Position numbers and translations under genes: made by a program
Notes under the pieces: model-generated
Told to the model about the DNA's origin: nothing
Seen by the model: only the letters and a program-made list of their open reading frames with translations
The model's database searches: none
Shown here: positions 49,212 through 58,311 of the stretch, one piece after another
How the letters are laid out: each line of letters opens with the position of its first letter
Position numbering within the stretch: the stretch's first letter is position 1
NCBI RefSeq assembly: GCF_010994095.1
Contig: NZ_WJYO01000001.1
Coordinates: 868,001-932,000, forward strand
DNA length: 64,000 nucleotides
Direction of reading: 5' to 3'
DNA from: Mumia xiangluensis
GTDB taxonomy: Bacteria; Actinomycetota; Actinomycetes; Propionibacteriales; Nocardioidaceae

Positions 49212-49808
49212 ATGTACGAAGGGGTCGTCCAGGACCTGATCGACGAGCTCGGCCGGCTCCCCGGCATCGGTCCGAAGAGCGCTCAGCGCATCGCGTTCTA
49301 CCTCCTCGACGCCGACCCGGTCGACGTACGCCGTTTCGCCGACGTGCTGATCGAGGTCAAGGAGAAGGTTCGCTTCTGCGCCACCTGCGGCAACGTCGCC
49401 GAGTCGGAGACGTGCCGGATCTGCGCAGACCCGCGGCGTGACCAGTCGGTGCTGTGCGTGGTCGAGGAGTCCAAGGACGTCGTCGCCATCGAACGCACGC
49501 GAGAGTTCCGTGGCCGCTACCACGTACTGGGCGGCGCGATCTCGCCGATCGACGGGCGCGGTCCGGACGACCTCCGGATCCGCGAGCTCATGCAGCGGCT
49601 CGCCGACGGCGCCATCACCGAGATCATCCTCGCGACCGACCCGAACCTCGAGGGCGAGGCGACCGCGACCTATCTCACGCGTCTTCTCAAGCCGTTGGGG
49701 TTGCGCGTCACGCGTCTGGCCAGTGGACTGCCCGTAGGCGGTGATCTCGAGTACGCCGACGAGGTCACGCTCGGGCGCGCGTTCGAGGGCCGCCGGACGG
49801 TCGACTGA
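49212..49808 (+). CDS. recR: Recombination mediator protein RecR
   Basis: A 198-residue protein of the RecFOR pathway that helps load RecA at gaps. Helix-hairpin-helix [20 protein letters not shown], a four-Cys zinc site [16 protein letters not shown], and the Toprim domain [27 protein letters not shown] through [15 protein letters not shown]. Ends [14 protein letters not shown], typical. Full length. Confidence 0.95.
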   Translation: MYEGVVQDLIDELGRLPGIGPKSAQRIAFYLLDADPVDVRRFADVLIEVKEKVRFCATCGNVAESETCRICADPRRDQSVLCVVEESKDVVAIERTREFRGRYHVLGGAISPIDGRGPDDLRIRELMQRLADGAITEIILATDPNLEGEATATYLTRLLKPLGLRVTRLASGLPVGGDLEYADEVTLGRAFEGRRTVD

Positions 49809-49822
49809 CGAGGGGGCAGGGT

Positions 49823-50392
49823 TTGAGCGGGACGAAGGACGACGAGCTGGAAGCGGTGGCCAACGGGTTCGCCGAGGACGTCGAGGCGGTCCTGGAGGGC
49901 CTGCGTTCTCTCGACGGCATCACCGACCCGGAGGAGATCGTCGCCGGGCTCCTCGTCGAGCTGAGCCGCGCGCTCACGATCGGCGCGCGGATGGCCGCGA
50001 TGCCCCGGCTCGTGCCGCCCGACCGCTACGAGCCCGACAGCGGGCCTGACATCGACCTCGACGACACGCGGGTGGCGCTCGCGACCATCCTCGACGGGTT
50101 CGACACCTACGTCGAGGTCTTCGACCCGTACGACGATCCGGCAGCGCCGGCTGCCTACAGGATCTCCGACGACGTCATCTCGCTCACCGCCGCTCTCGCC
50201 CACGGGATGCAGCATGCGCGCGCGGGCCGGCCGATCGAGGCCCTGTGGTGGTGGCAGTTCTCGTTCTTCTCGTCGTGGGGCGGGGAGACGACCTCGGCGC
50301 TGCGGGCGCTGCAGTCGGTGATCGCGCGCGACCGCATCGTCGGCGCGATCCCTGCGATGTCGCCCGAGGAGCCCCCGCTCGACCCGCTGTGA
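49823..50392 (+). CDS. DUF5063 family protein
   Basis: A 189-residue soluble helical protein, regularly found after recR in actinomycetes. VANGFAEDVEAVLEGL, ITDPEEIVAGLLVELSRALTIGARM and HARAGRPIEALWWWQFSFFSSWGGETTSALRALQSVI are its blocks; the WWWQFSFFSSWG run is distinctive. The start is a TTG at 49823 with AGGGGGCAGG upstream; no ATG or GTG gives the conserved N-terminus. Function unknown. Confidence 0.8.
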   Translation: MSGTKDDELEAVANGFAEDVEAVLEGLRSLDGITDPEEIVAGLLVELSRALTIGARMAAMPRLVPPDRYEPDSGPDIDLDDTRVALATILDGFDTYVEVFDPYDDPAAPAAYRISDDVISLTAALAHGMQHARAGRPIEALWWWQFSFFSSWGGETTSALRALQSVIARDRIVGAIPAMSPEEPPLDPL

Positions 50393-50430
50393 CCTGCCGT
50401 CCTGTTTCGGCGTACGCCTAGGCTCGAGCC

Positions 50431-52509
50431 ATGACGCACACCGACCCGTACCTGTGGCTCGAGGACGTGGACGGCGACGCCGCGCTGGACTGGGTCCGCG
50501 CCCGCAACGCCGAGACAGCAGGAGCCCTCGAGGCGAGCGACGCGTTCCGCGCGACGGAGAAGCAGATCCTCGAGGTCCTCGACTCCGACGCGAAGATCCC
50601 GCCCATCGGCAAGGCCGGCGACTGGTACTACAACTTCTGGCGCGACGCGCAGCACGTCCGCGGGATCTGGCGCCGTACGACGCTCCCGTCGTACCGCACC
50701 GACTCTCCCGAGTGGGACGTCCTACTCGATGTCGACGCACTCGCCGAGAGCGAGGACGAGAACTGGGTCTGGCACGGCGCGAAGGTGCTGCGGACCGGCC
50801 CGCTGGCCTTCAAGCGCGCACTGGTCTCGCTCTCGCGCGGAGGCTCGGACGCCGACGTCACCCGCGAGTACGACCTCGAGTCGCGCAGCTGGGTCGCGGA
50901 CGGCTTCGTACGCCCGGAGGCCAAGGGCGACGTCAGCTGGATCGACGGCGACACGGTCTTCGTCGAGACCGACACGGGCCCCGGGTCGATGACCGAGTCC
51001 GGCTACCCCCGGATCGCCCGCCGCTGGCGTCGTGGTGAGCCGCTGGCCGACTCCGAGATCGTGTTCGAGGGTGCGCACGAGGACCTGTCGATCGGCGCGT
51101 TCCACGACCGTACGCCTGGGTTCGAGCGCGACTGGGTCGTGCGCGCGACGTCCTTCTACACGGCGGAGCGCTACCTGCTCACCGACGCCGCAGGTGGCGA
51201 CCTCGAGCTCACCAAGCTCGACGTCCCCGACTCCGCCGAGGCGAGCGTCAAGCGCGACCAGCTCCTCGTCGAGCTGCGCGACGACTGGACGGTGGGCGGA
51301 CGGACGTACGCCGCGGGGTCGCTGCTCGCGATCGCGTTCAGCCGGTTCCTCACAGGCGACAGCGCTGACGGCGGTCGCGACTTCACGGTCCTCTACGAGC
51401 CGACCGGCAACAGCGCGCTCGCGGGCTACGCGTTCACGGCGCACCGGCTCGTGCTCGAGCTGATGACCGACGTCCGATCGCGCCTGGAGATCCTCACGCT
51501 GCCCACGACGCCCGACGGCACCTGGGAGCGTGTCGCCGCGCACCACGTGCCCGAGCTCGGCACCCTGCAGGTGGCGCCGGTCGACGCCGACGAGGACGAC
51601 GCGGTGTGGCTCTACACGACCGACTACCTGTCGCCGACGACGCTCTCCCTGCTCGACCTCGGGTCGCGGGGCGTCAACGCGCGTCCGGTGCCGCTGAAGT
51701 CGATGCCGTCGTTCTTCGACGCCGAGGGCCTCGTCGTCGAGCAGCACTTCGCCGCCTCGACCGACGGCACGCGCGTCCCGTACTTCGTCGTCCGCCCGCA
51801 CGACCTCGCGTACGACGGCACGGCACCGACGCTGCTCTACGGCTACGGCGGGTTCGAGATCTCGCTGACGCCGTCGTACAGCGGTGGGCTCGGCCGCGCC
51901 TGGCTCGAGCACGGCGGCGTGTACGTCGTCGCGAACATCCGCGGCGGCGGTGAGTACGGTCCGACGTGGCACCAGGCTGCATTGCGCGACCAGCGCCACC
52001 GGGCGTACGAGGACTTCGCAGCCGTGGCTCGCGACCTCGCCGAGCGGCGCATCACCTCGGCCGCTCACCTCGGGGCGATGGGCGGTTCCAACGGCGGTCT
52101 GCTGACCGGCAACATGCTGACGCAGTACCCCGACCTGTTCGGCGCGATCGTCATCCAGGTGCCGCTGCTCGACATGCAGCGCTACCACCTGCTGCTCGCG
52201 GGCGCGTCGTGGATCGCGGAGTACGGCGACCCGGACAGCGCCGATTGGGACTTCCTCGCGACGTTCTCGCCGTACCACCTGTTCGACGCCGACCGGGCGT
52301 ACCCGCCCGTGCTGTTCACGACCTCGACGCGCGACGACCGCGTGCACCCGGGGCACGCCCGCAAGATGGCGGCGCGCATGCTCGAGGCCGGGAAGGACGT
52401 CACGTACTACGAGAACATCGAGGGCGGCCACGGCGGCGCGGCCAACAACGCGCAGGCCGCGCACATGTCGGCGCTCGCGTACCGGTTCCTCTGGGAACGG
52501 CTCGCCTAG
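50431..52509 (+). CDS. Prolyl oligopeptidase family serine peptidase (S9A)
   Basis: A 692-residue cytoplasmic peptidase. An N-terminal WLEDVDGDAALDWVRARN block and a seven-bladed propeller (about 75-410) cap an alpha/beta hydrolase domain. Catalytic triad: Ser553 in GGSNGGLL, Asp636 in TRDDRVHPGHARKM and His667 in EGGHGGAAN. YGYGGFEISLTPSYS and NIRGGGEYGPTWH are S9A hallmarks. No signal peptide. Cleaves short peptides, probably after proline. Its stop overlaps the stop of the convergent hydrolase gene (TAG at 52507-52509 against TAG on the other strand). Confidence 0.92.
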   Translation: MTHTDPYLWLEDVDGDAALDWVRARNAETAGALEASDAFRATEKQILEVLDSDAKIPPIGKAGDWYYNFWRDAQHVRGIWRRTTLPSYRTDSPEWDVLLDVDALAESEDENWVWHGAKVLRTGPLAFKRALVSLSRGGSDADVTREYDLESRSWVADGFVRPEAKGDVSWIDGDTVFVETDTGPGSMTESGYPRIARRWRRGEPLADSEIVFEGAHEDLSIGAFHDRTPGFERDWVVRATSFYTAERYLLTDAAGGDLELTKLDVPDSAEASVKRDQLLVELRDDWTVGGRTYAAGSLLAIAFSRFLTGDSADGGRDFTVLYEPTGNSALAGYAFTAHRLVLELMTDVRSRLEILTLPTTPDGTWERVAAHHVPELGTLQVAPVDADEDDAVWLYTTDYLSPTTLSLLDLGSRGVNARPVPLKSMPSFFDAEGLVVEQHFAASTDGTRVPYFVVRPHDLAYDGTAPTLLYGYGGFEISLTPSYSGGLGRAWLEHGGVYVVANIRGGGEYGPTWHQAALRDQRHRAYEDFAAVARDLAERRITSAAHLGAMGGSNGGLLTGNMLTQYPDLFGAIVIQVPLLDMQRYHLLLAGASWIAEYGDPDSADWDFLATFSPYHLFDADRAYPPVLFTTSTRDDRVHPGHARKMAARMLEAGKDVTYYENIEGGHGGAANNAQAAHMSALAYRFLWERLA

Positions 52510-53276
52510 GGCGGCCACGTCCCCGTGTCCGCGTGCGTGACGATCATGCGCGCGAACAGGGCGGGGTCCTCGATGTTCCAGATGTGGTGCATCCTGGGCG
52601 CCACCCAGGCCTGCAGCTGCGGGATCGACACTCCGAGCGCCTCGAAGCCGGCTCGGACCGATCGCGGCTCCCGCTCGCCGCTGACCGCGAGGACCGGCCC
52701 GGCGTAGTCGAACGCGCCGGCAGGGACGGTCCCGGCGGCGACCTCGCTGAACACGCGCCGGTTCGTCTCCGCCTGCACGCGGCTCCCCGAGTCGACGAAC
52801 AGCTCGCGAGCGTCGGCGGGGATGCCGAACGCCACGGCCTGGGCCGCCCAGTACCAGCGACGGCGCCACAGCGGCAGCTGCAGTACGACCAGCGAGCGCT
52901 CCAGCCGGCCCAGCCCCGCGGCCGCCACGCCGGTGACGGTGCAGGAGTGGACCAGGTCGGGGTGACGGTGGATCACGTGGATCGCGACGTGGCCTCCGAG
53001 CGAGAGTCCGACGAGGTGGGCGCGCCCCTCCAGGGCGCGCGTGCGGATCAGGTCCGCGACGAGGTCTGCGGCAGCTCCGAGGTCAGGCCAGACGGTGTCG
53101 GCGCGGGCTCCGTAACCGGGCAGGTCTGGTGTGAGCAGGTGCCGATCGGGGAGGAGCTCGATCTGCGGCTCCCACATCCACCCGGCGACGTTGGCGCCGT
53201 GCAGCAGCACGATCGTCTCGCCCTCGCGCGGACCGTGCTCGAGGGGGTGCCCCGACGTCGGCGTCGCGCGAGTCAT
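52506..53276 (-). CDS. Alpha/beta hydrolase
   Basis: A 256-residue hydrolase. Oxyanion loop VLLHGANVAGWMWEPQ, LLTPDLPGYG, nucleophile elbow GLSLGGHVAIH and catalytic His in APRMHHIWNIEDPALF. The D in AVSGEREPRSV is the expected acid position. It starts with an ATG overlapping the stop of the PadR gene (ATGA), so the two are one operon: the regulator may control this hydrolase. Substrate unknown. Confidence 0.82.
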   Translation of the reverse strand: MTRATPTSGHPLEHGPREGETIVLLHGANVAGWMWEPQIELLPDRHLLTPDLPGYGARADTVWPDLGAAADLVADLIRTRALEGRAHLVGLSLGGHVAIHVIHRHPDLVHSCTVTGVAAAGLGRLERSLVVLQLPLWRRRWYWAAQAVAFGIPADARELFVDSGSRVQAETNRRVFSEVAAGTVPAGAFDYAGPVLAVSGEREPRSVRAGFEALGVSIPQLQAWVAPRMHHIWNIEDPALFARMIVTHADTGTWPP

Positions 53277-53803
53277 CGTCGATCCGAGAGCTGGGCGTGG
53301 CGACGTCGGGTGTCGTCGAGCCAGTCGAGCTCGGCCTCCGCGTGGGCGACCCCCGACCGCAGGGTGGCTGCCTGCAGCTCGGCCGCGCGGTCGCCCGTCG
53401 GGACCGGGATGGCACGCAGCTGCTCCAGCACCTTCCGCGTCTCCTGCTCACGCTCGTCGAGGAGGCGTGCGACCTCGTCGTCACTCAGGGCTGCGGCGAA
53501 GAACAGGCGGGCGAGGAAGGGCTCCTTGGGCCGGTCCTGCTCGAGGGGCGAGATCAGCCAGTCCCTCAGCTCCGACCGCCCCGCGTCGGTGAGCGAGTGC
53601 ACCAAGCGGTCGGGGAGCTTCTCCTGCCGCACCCGCTCGGTCTCGATCGCGCCGTCGACCGCGAGGCGGTCCAGCACTCGATAGATCTGCGACTGGTCGG
53701 CGTACCAGAAGTGAGCCACCGAGCCTGCGAACGCGCGCCCCAGGTCGTACCCGCTCATGGGACGGATCGAGAGGAGGCCGAGGACGGCGTGCCGGAGTTC
53801 CAT
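53273..53803 (-). CDS. PadR-family transcriptional regulator
   Basis: A 176-residue repressor. N-terminal winged helix MELRHAVLGLLSIRPMSGYDLGRAFAGSVAHFWYADQSQIYRVLDRL and a C-terminal coiled coil for dimerisation (residues 95-176, LLDEREQETRKVLEQLRAI). PadR proteins repress phenolic-acid or multidrug genes until a ligand binds. ATG at 53803 chosen since MELRHAVLG is the canonical PadR start. Divergent from the drug-efflux gene at 53925, which it probably regulates. Confidence 0.88.
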   Translation of the reverse strand: MELRHAVLGLLSIRPMSGYDLGRAFAGSVAHFWYADQSQIYRVLDRLAVDGAIETERVRQEKLPDRLVHSLTDAGRSELRDWLISPLEQDRPKEPFLARLFFAAALSDDEVARLLDEREQETRKVLEQLRAIPVPTGDRAAELQAATLRSGVAHAEAELDWLDDTRRRHAQLSDRR

Positions 53804-53924
53804 GGCACGTAGCCTACGGCGCACCTATAGGACGATACAAGTATATGCCCGAGAGCGGGTCGGCTCCGGCGCGCGGCATCCCGGGCTCTGACCGAGAATC
53901 GGCCTCAGGGCGGACGGGGGTGCG
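53804..53924. promoter_or_regulatory. Divergent promoter region, padR / multidrug MFS
   Basis: 121-bp gap with an AT-rich island in a GC-rich setting. On the minus strand ATACTTGTAT forms a short inverted repeat (53835-53844) inside TATACTTGTATCGTCCTATA; this is the best candidate for the PadR operator and for a -10 element. Not verified. Confidence 0.45.
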
Positions 53925-55934
53925 ATGACGGGTCACACGCAGCAGGGGACCGTGCCCGAAGCGCTGCCGCAACGAAGGATCTGGTGGATCTTCGGCGGCC
54001 TGATGCTCGCGATGCTCCTCGCGGCGCTCGACCAGACCATCGTCGCGACGGCACTCCCGACGATCGTGTCGGACCTCGGTGGCGCCGAGCACCTGTCGTG
54101 GGTGGTCACGTCGTACATGCTCGCCTCGACGGTCACGACGATGCTGTGGGGCAAGTTCGGCGACCTGTTCGGTCGCAAGGGCGTCTTCGTCGTCTGCATC
54201 GTGATCTTCCTGGTCGGCTCGGCGCTGGCGGGCACCTCGCAGACGATGGGGCAGCTGATCGCGTGGCGCGCGATGCAGGGCGTCGGTGGCGGCGGCCTGA
54301 TGGTGCTCGCGCAGGCGATCATCGGCGACGTCGTCCCCCCGCGCGATCGCGGCAAGTACCAGGGTGTCTTCGGCGCGGTGTTCGGCGTCGCGAGCGTCGC
54401 GGGCCCGCTGCTCGGCGGCCTCTTCGTCGACCACCTGTCTTGGGAGTGGGTCTTCTACATCAACCTGCCGATCGGCGTGGTCGCGCTCTTCGCGGTCGTC
54501 ACCGTGCTTCCTCGTACGCGGCCCGACCGCACACCGAGCATCGACTACGCGGGCATCCTGCTCCTCGGCACCGTCGCGACCGCCATCGTGCTGGTCACCA
54601 GCCTGGGCGGCACGACGTGGGACTGGAACTCCGCGCCGGTGTGGGGCTCGATCGCCATCGGCATCGCCGCCGTCATCGGGTTCGTCGTCGCCGAGCGTCG
54701 CGCGGTGGAGCCCGTGCTGCCGCTGCGGCTCTTCGCGAACCGCGTCTTCACCACGGCGTCGGTCGTCGGGTTCGTGGTCGGCTTCGCGATGTTCGGGGCG
54801 ATCACGTTCCTCCCGCTGTACCTGCAGCAGATCAAGGGCTCGTCGCCGACGGAGTCCGGGCTGGAGATGCTGCCGCTCATGGCGGGCCTGCTGCTGACAT
54901 CGATCGGCAGTGGTCAGGTCATCAGCCGGACGGGCCGCTACAAGGCGTTCCCGATCATCGGTACGGCGGTGATGGCGGTCGGTCTGTACCTGCTGTCGCT
55001 GATGGACCGGGAGACGTCGACCGCGCAGGCATCGGCCAGCATGTTCGTCCTCGGACTCGGCATCGGCATGGTGATGCAGGTCCTGGTGCTCGCCGTTCAG
55101 AACTCCGTCGAGTACCGCGACCTCGGCACGGCGACCTCCGGCGCGACGTTCTTCCGGACGATCGGCAGCTCGGTCGGCGTCGCCGCGTTCGGCACGATCC
55201 TCACCCACGCGCTCACCGACTCGCTGACCCAGAGCCGGCCATCGACAGCCGCCGGCCCGTGCGCCGCGGACGCGCTCAGCAAGTCCTCGGAGGCACTCGC
55301 GCAGTGCCCGCCGGAGGTCCAGCTCTGGTTCATCGACAGCTACGCCGAGGCGATCGGGGTCGTGTTCCTCGCGGCCGTGCCGATCGCGGTCCTCGCGTTC
55401 TTCCTGACGTGGCTGATCCCCGAGGTGCGGCTGCAGAAGGTGGTCGGCAGCCAGAACGCGGGCGACGCCGCCGGCGAGACGTTCGCGCTCCCGTCGAGCC
55501 GGACGTCGTACGAGGAGCTCCGGCTCCTGCTCTGGCGTCGGGTGGGGCGACTGGACCCGCTCCGGGTGTACGAGGCGCTGGCCGCCGACCTGGACCTGCA
55601 GCTGGCGCCCGAGGAGTGCTGGATGGTCACGCGCGCGTCGATCAAGGGCCCGCGGTCGATCGAGACGATGGCCGCCCGGGCGGAGAGCACGCCCGAAGCC
55701 GTACGCCTCGTGGCCGAGTCGCTCGCCCGGCGGGCGATGGTCGTCGTCGACGGCGACACGGTGACCGCCACCGCCGCTGGGGAGGCGGCTGCCGAGGCGC
55801 TGCGCGCCAACGAGCGCGCGCGGCTGCAGGCGTACATCGCCGAGTGGGGCGCCGAGCCGGAGGTCGAGGAGCTCGTCGAGCAGCTGACCGAGCAGCTCCT
55901 CACCGACGAGCCGTCCGGGGCCTCGGAGAGGTAG
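53925..55934 (+). CDS. DHA2-family multidrug MFS transporter with C-terminal winged-helix extension
   Basis: A 669-residue drug:H+ antiporter. Fourteen helices fill residues 20-500: [28 protein letters not shown] (motif D2-like), [29 protein letters not shown] (motif A), [24 protein letters not shown] (motif B), [29 protein letters not shown] (motif C). After the last helix about 145 residues ([70 protein letters not shown]) resemble a MarR-type winged helix, a soluble tail seen in some actinobacterial pumps. The divergent PadR gene is the likely repressor. Confidence 0.85.
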   Translation: MTGHTQQGTVPEALPQRRIWWIFGGLMLAMLLAALDQTIVATALPTIVSDLGGAEHLSWVVTSYMLASTVTTMLWGKFGDLFGRKGVFVVCIVIFLVGSALAGTSQTMGQLIAWRAMQGVGGGGLMVLAQAIIGDVVPPRDRGKYQGVFGAVFGVASVAGPLLGGLFVDHLSWEWVFYINLPIGVVALFAVVTVLPRTRPDRTPSIDYAGILLLGTVATAIVLVTSLGGTTWDWNSAPVWGSIAIGIAAVIGFVVAERRAVEPVLPLRLFANRVFTTASVVGFVVGFAMFGAITFLPLYLQQIKGSSPTESGLEMLPLMAGLLLTSIGSGQVISRTGRYKAFPIIGTAVMAVGLYLLSLMDRETSTAQASASMFVLGLGIGMVMQVLVLAVQNSVEYRDLGTATSGATFFRTIGSSVGVAAFGTILTHALTDSLTQSRPSTAAGPCAADALSKSSEALAQCPPEVQLWFIDSYAEAIGVVFLAAVPIAVLAFFLTWLIPEVRLQKVVGSQNAGDAAGETFALPSSRTSYEELRLLLWRRVGRLDPLRVYEALAADLDLQLAPEECWMVTRASIKGPRSIETMAARAESTPEAVRLVAESLARRAMVVVDGDTVTATAAGEAAAEALRANERARLQAYIAEWGAEPEVEELVEQLTEQLLTDEPSGASER

Positions 55935-55966
55935 TACCGTGAATCGGCAGGGACGGGGGTGGGCCC

Positions 55967-57421
55967 ATGGGTCTGGACGCGCGCTACCCCGCCGTCCGCG
56001 GCGTCGCCCCTGACGAGACCTTCCCGGTGTACTCCGAGGACGGTGTGGTCATCGACCGGACCACAGGGATGAACGTCACCTGCTTCCTGCCGATGCGCCC
56101 GGGTGCGCCCGCCTGCTATCGCACGCCGCCCTGGCCGCCCTTCACCGAGCGCGACCGGTTCGCGCTCGCGTCCGACGTCTTCGTGCTGCACCAGGACCAT
56201 CCGATCCCGCACGGCATCGGCTTCGACCGCAACCGGTTCGTCCTCGCGGACTTCGGTGCCGACCAGGGATGGCGTACGGACGGTCGCCTCCGCTTCGTCG
56301 CGGACCTCACCGGCGACGGTCGTGGCGACATCGTCGCCTTCGGTGACGACGGCGTCTGGGTCGCGCTCGGGGACGGCGCCGGCGGGTTCGCTGCACCGGC
56401 GCGGGTCCTGGAGGACTTCGGTCGCGACGCCGGCGGCTGGGACCTGGTGGCGCACCCGCGGTTCGTCGTCGACGTGACCGGCGACCGCCGTGCCGACATC
56501 GTGGGCTTCGGCGACGACGGCGTCTGGACGGCGCGGGGCGACGGCGCGGGCGGCTTCGAACCGCCACGGTTCGTGCTTGCCGACTTCGGCCGTACGGGTG
56601 GTGGCTGGGACAGCACGCGGCACCTGCGGGTCCTCGCCGACCTGACCGGGGACGGCTGTGCCGACATCGTGGGGTTCGGTCAGGACTCGGTGTGGGTGGC
56701 GCGCGCAGACGGCGTCGGCGGGTTCGGGCCGACCGAGCTCGGTGTGGCGGGCGGGTTCGCGTTCGACGACGGCTGGCGCACCGACGTCCACGTCCGCACT
56801 CTCGCGGACCTGACCGGGGACGGTCGACCGGACATCGTGGGCTTCGGCGACGACGGCGTCTGGGTCGCCCTGAACGACGGCACGGGACACTTCGGCGAAC
56901 GGCGGTTCGTCCTCGCCGAGTACGGCGTCGCCCAGGGCTGGACCGCCGCGACCCGCCCGCGGCTGGTCGCTGACGTCACCGGCGACGGTCGTGCAGACCT
57001 GATTGGCTTTCGCGACGACGGTGTGGTCGTCGCAACCGGTGACGGATCAGGCGGCTTCGGCACGCCCACGCTGGTGCTGCCGTTCTTCGGGAGTGCGACC
57101 GCTCCGGTGGCGTGGGACCCGTTCCTCCACCCCAGGATCGCCGCGGACCTGACCGGCAACGGTGGCGCGGACCTCCTGGGGTTCGCGGAGGACGGTGCCT
57201 GGGCGCTCGTCTTCGGCGGCGACGGACCGCTGGGGCCGCAGCTCGTGGTCCACGACTTCGGGACGGAGCAGGGGTGGCGCCCCGAGGTCCATCTCCGGGT
57301 GGCCGCCGACCTGACCGGCGACGGTCGTGCTGACATCGTGGGCTTCGGCGACGCCGGCGTCTGGGTGTCGCGCAACCTCGGCGAAGGCCCGCGGCCCCCG
57401 CTCGTCCTCAGCCCCGCCTGA
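55967..57421 (+). CDS. Seven-bladed beta-propeller (PVL/FG-GAP-like) protein without signal peptide
   Basis: A 484-residue protein. After an N-terminal ~85-residue region (YPAVRGVAPDETFPVYSEDG, TGMNVTCFLPMRPGAPACYRTPPW), seven tandem repeats of about 50-58 residues follow. Each has F-x-x-x-D/E-FG, GW, H-x-R and the D-x-TGDG-R-ADIVGFGDDGVWVA block that supplies a calcium-binding loop (D-x-T-G-D-G-x-x-D) and a sugar-facing surface, as in the fungal PVL-type lectins. The count of seven equals one complete propeller. There is no signal peptide or membrane helix, so it is either cytosolic or exported by another route. Carbohydrate binding is inferred. Stands alone after the efflux gene. Confidence 0.82.
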   Translation: MGLDARYPAVRGVAPDETFPVYSEDGVVIDRTTGMNVTCFLPMRPGAPACYRTPPWPPFTERDRFALASDVFVLHQDHPIPHGIGFDRNRFVLADFGADQGWRTDGRLRFVADLTGDGRGDIVAFGDDGVWVALGDGAGGFAAPARVLEDFGRDAGGWDLVAHPRFVVDVTGDRRADIVGFGDDGVWTARGDGAGGFEPPRFVLADFGRTGGGWDSTRHLRVLADLTGDGCADIVGFGQDSVWVARADGVGGFGPTELGVAGGFAFDDGWRTDVHVRTLADLTGDGRPDIVGFGDDGVWVALNDGTGHFGERRFVLAEYGVAQGWTAATRPRLVADVTGDGRADLIGFRDDGVVVATGDGSGGFGTPTLVLPFFGSATAPVAWDPFLHPRIAADLTGNGGADLLGFAEDGAWALVFGGDGPLGPQLVVHDFGTEQGWRPEVHLRVAADLTGDGRADIVGFGDAGVWVSRNLGEGPRPPLVLSPA

Positions 57422-57536
57422 GCCGTACGACCAGGTGCGCGATGCGCGCAGCGACGGTTCGACCCCCTGGGCGTCCTGGCCGAACCCGGCGCCGAGAGTG
57501 CCTGAACGTCGCCGAGCGACCGTCAGGTCGTACGGC
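57422..57536. other. Convergent gap with long-range 11-bp inverted repeat
   Basis: GCCGTACGACC (57422-57432) follows the propeller stop and its exact complement GGTCGTACGGC (57526-57536) overlaps the end of the convergent permease gene. The 93-nt spacing makes this a weak terminator candidate. Confidence 0.3.
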
Positions 57537-58311
57537 GCCGGAACAGCCGCGCCGACGCCACCGCCGAGACGACCAGGATCAGCGCGCACCAGCCGAGCGC
57601 CCACCACGCCTGGTCGGCGAGCGGCTGCCCCGTCGTGCTCGTCCCCATCCACAGTCCGCGCAGCGTCTCGATGACCGGCGTCATCGGCTGGTGCTCGGCG
57701 AACCCGCGCAGCGCGGTCGGGAGCGTGTGAGCGGGGACGAACGCGGTGCTCACGTACGGGAGGAACGCCAGCACCATCGTGAACGCGTTGGCGGCGTCCT
57801 TGGACCGCGCGAGCAGCCCGACCGTCGCGGCGAGCCACGAGATCGCCAGGACGAACAGTGCGAGGAGCCCGATCGCGGCGGCCCACTCGGCCACGCCCGC
57901 GTCGGGTCGCCATCCGATGAGGAGCGCGACGCCGATGACGAGCGCGGTCGCGATCGCGTTGCGCGCGACGCTGGCGACGACGTGGCCGACGATCACCGAC
58001 CCGGCGGCGATCGGCATCGAACGGAACCGGTCGACGATCCCGTTGGTCATGTCGTCCGCGACCGCGACGGCCGTCGTCCCGGCACCGAAGCCGGCGCACA
58101 GCAGGATGATGCCGGGTACCACGTAGTCGACGTACTCGCCGCCGGTCGACATCGCACCGCCGAACACGTAGACGAACAGCAGCATCAGCGCCACGGGCAG
58201 GGCGAGTGCCGTGAAGAACGCCTCGGGGTCGCGCGCGGAGCGGATCAGCCCGCGGCGGATCATCACACGGGAGTCGAGGACGGCGTCGGAGATGGTGGTC
58301 GCGGTGCTCAT
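57523..58311 (-). CDS. ABC-2 type exporter permease (DrrB-like)
   Basis: A 262-residue membrane protein with six helices. LALPVALMLLFVYVFGGAM, YVDYVVPGIILLCAGFGAG, the IVDRFRSMPIAAGSVIVGHVV stretch typical of DrrB, then three further helices and SAVASARLFRRRTT. Daunorubicin-type exporters move drugs or glycolipids across the membrane. Its ATG overlaps the ATPase stop (ATGA). Confidence 0.85.
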   Translation of the reverse strand: MSTATTISDAVLDSRVMIRRGLIRSARDPEAFFTALALPVALMLLFVYVFGGAMSTGGEYVDYVVPGIILLCAGFGAGTTAVAVADDMTNGIVDRFRSMPIAAGSVIVGHVVASVARNAIATALVIGVALLIGWRPDAGVAEWAAAIGLLALFVLAISWLAATVGLLARSKDAANAFTMVLAFLPYVSTAFVPAHTLPTALRGFAEHQPMTPVIETLRGLWMGTSTTGQPLADQAWWALGWCALILVVSAVASARLFRRRTT

